Part shown: positions 62,705 through 64,000 of the stretch, piece by piece
How positions within the stretch are numbered: the stretch's first letter is position 1
Layout: each line of letters starts with the position of its first letter
Source: Macrosoma leucophasiata
Taxonomy: Eukaryota > Arthropoda > Insecta > Lepidoptera > Hedylidae
Direction: 5' to 3'
Length of the DNA: 64,000 nt
Assembly: GCA_036365455.1 (NCBI GenBank)
Contig: JAWQUS010000001.1
Coordinates: 21,803,001-21,867,000, forward strand
The notes under the pieces: model-generated
Databases searched by the model: none
What the model was told of the DNA's origin: nothing
What the model saw: the letters and a program-made list of their open reading frames with translations, nothing else
Translations under genes and position numbers: made by a program

Positions 62705-63518
62705 CTTAAGTCGGCTCTACACTCGCGGCGCAACAGTATTTGTTCACGCTTTCTCGTTCAAGCTTCGCGCCATTCGCCGATCAGGGTCGGTTTTTTAGCC
62801 TGCGACAAAGAGTTTGCGGCGCGCGAACGTGAACGCATCTACACTCGCAGTTTTCCGCAGAATCCGCAGTAGCATACAAGACATCGTAGGAAAATCACGT
62901 CGTCGTCCATCATAGCCGTGAACAAGACTGTGAAGTGGTTATGACAATTTTTACTGGTGGTAGAGTTCCAGTGACGGAGCTCGCGGGCGTAGGCACCACC
63001 GCATTACCTAATATACTTGCCGCTAAATGGTAGTGTTCAGCACTATCGTGTTCCGGTCAGGTGGTAATGTATGGCCCTGTAATTTCAGGCACAGAGGCAT
63101 ATCACCTAATGCCTCAGGAGTGGCAGCGCATCTGCATTTTGAACTCTGGTCATTGTGTGGGTGTCTATAGGCTGCAGTCATAACTTAACATCAATGTGAA
63201 CTGCATGCTTGTTTGCCACTTTTATTACATAAAAAAAAAAAATTGAAAGATTTGATGTTTAAATCGGTTAGATTCTTATTTTATTTAATTTGAATATTTT
63301 AATTTGATTATTATTAATACCTATTGAATAATAATTATTATTTTAGTTATTCGCTATAGGTATCTTGACACTGAAAAAGTGTCCTTGTAGACCAATTTGA
63401 AATAAAATACTTGAGTTTGAGTTTGAAGCTTTACGAGTATGGAGGGGCACAGTTCACGCGCAGATCTACGCGTGAATTCACGGCGCGACGTCGCACACGA
63501 GTGTAGAGCGGGCTTAAG
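62705..63518. mobile_element. TIR element M carrying nested insertions
   Basis: CTTAAGTCGGCTCTACACTCG at the left and inverted CGAGTGTAGAGCGGGCTTAAG at the right; GC-rich subterminal parts (GCGGCGCGCGAACGTGAACG; CACGGCGCGACGTCGC). Contains a family A copy and a LINE 3' end (63355-63430, AAAAAGTGTCCTTGTAGACC). Confidence 0.7.
62953..63242 (+). mobile_element. Family A repeat nested in element M
   Basis: ACTGGTGGTAGAGTTCCAGT to TTTGCCACTTTTATTACAT and poly(A); full length. Confidence 0.85.
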
Positions 63519-63651
63519 TTCATAGAAATCTTTTTTTTGTTTTGCAAAATTGATATAACAACAAATAGGGATTCATTATTGGTATCCGTATCATTTTGAA
63601 TAGGTCAATCGATATTCTAAGAATCTTTTTCTGCCATTAAGTGGCAAACAA

Positions 63652-63915
63652 AACTGGCGATAGAACTCTAGTGGTGGACCTCGCAGGCGTAGGCACCATC
63701 GCATTATCTAATCTACGTGACGCTAAATTATAGTTTTCAGTCCTATTGTGCTTCGGTCAGTTGGTAGTGTGTGGCACAGAGATATAACAACTTACGACTC
63801 AGGAGTAGTGGTGTCATTTAGATGGTGTTGGTTTCATTTAGATGTCAATAGGCTACGGTAATAATGCCAATTCATGACATAATGATTAATATTCAAAGTG
63901 TGCTTTTGTAACATA
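63652..63915 (+). mobile_element. Family A repeat, decayed
   Basis: ACTGGCGATAGAACTCTAGT, CAGGCGTAGGCACCATCGCA to TGCTTTTGTAACATAAA. Confidence 0.6.
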
Positions 63916-63919
63916 AACT

Positions 63920-64000
63920 AATTTATTCATTTAGGGTGACAGGCACCTCTTATGACACGTCAAAAACAAACAAAATAAATTAAAGCGAATAACAATTGAT
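63920..64000 (-). mobile_element. LINE 3' end, second copy, cut by window edge
   Basis: ATTTATTCATTTAGGGTGAC through CAATTGAT is the same as 28462-28540 with one difference over about 80 bp. The rest of the element lies outside the window. Confidence 0.88.

Overview
This is nuclear DNA from an insect, almost certainly a moth or butterfly (Lepidoptera). The call rests on AT-rich, intron-rich sequence, GT-AG introns, an insect-type AA15 lytic polysaccharide monooxygenase (LPMO) gene, and a dense load of repeats of the kind seen in Lepidoptera: RTE-like LINE 3' ends, tRNA-derived SINEs, Penelope-like GIY-YIG remnants, and hAT, pogo and Mutator-like non-autonomous elements. Repeat family letters (A to G, M, S1 to S3) are my own labels and not database names.

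Region 1 (about 1-15,300): one host gene on the minus strand, read from right to left. Seven coding exons (15160-15225, 14518-14656, 13013-13143, 11788-11897, 9082-9227, 6504-6711, 1298-1414) join in frame, with every splice phase agreeing, into about 305 residues: signal peptide, mature N-terminal histidine, LPMO catalytic domain, and a Cys-rich C-terminal module. The gene probably runs off the left edge. Intron 6 holds a decayed second copy of exon 6 (6049-6370) that carries an in-frame stop and an insertion. The introns are packed with nested transposons, including a complete hAT-type element (9714-11511) that contains a pogo-type element (9879-10594), which itself contains a SINE-like piece.

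Region 2 (about 15,300-27,800): gene-poor sequence of MITEs, RTE and LINE 3' ends and unannotated AT-rich DNA.

Region 3 (27,860-30,615): a GC-rich 15-bp minisatellite in two blocks, separated by a 5'-truncated LINE that encodes the end of a reverse transcriptase. The array ends in a 21-bp-stem hairpin. A near-perfect 33-bp-arm hairpin lies 200 bp further on.

Region 4 (about 30,600-64,000): again mobile-element territory. The clearest items are an inverted SINE dimer with a target-site duplication (36622-37089), a Mutator-like long-TIR element (37479-38673), a Penelope GIY-YIG fragment bounded by 45-bp inverted repeats (39078-39669), and a hAT MITE with an 8-bp duplication (46025-46350). It also holds decayed LINE reverse-transcriptase C-termini (33.9, 47.5, 56.2 and 60.7 kb), a GAT/ATC microsatellite (52.3-52.7 kb), several SINEs, and at the right edge a second copy of the LINE 3' end seen inside the minisatellite.

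I found no second convincing host gene, no true tRNA, rRNA or CRISPR, and no bacterial-type operon. The most interesting signals are the exon-6 duplication in the LPMO gene, the LINE-split minisatellite, and a recurring set of short near-perfect snap-back hairpins.
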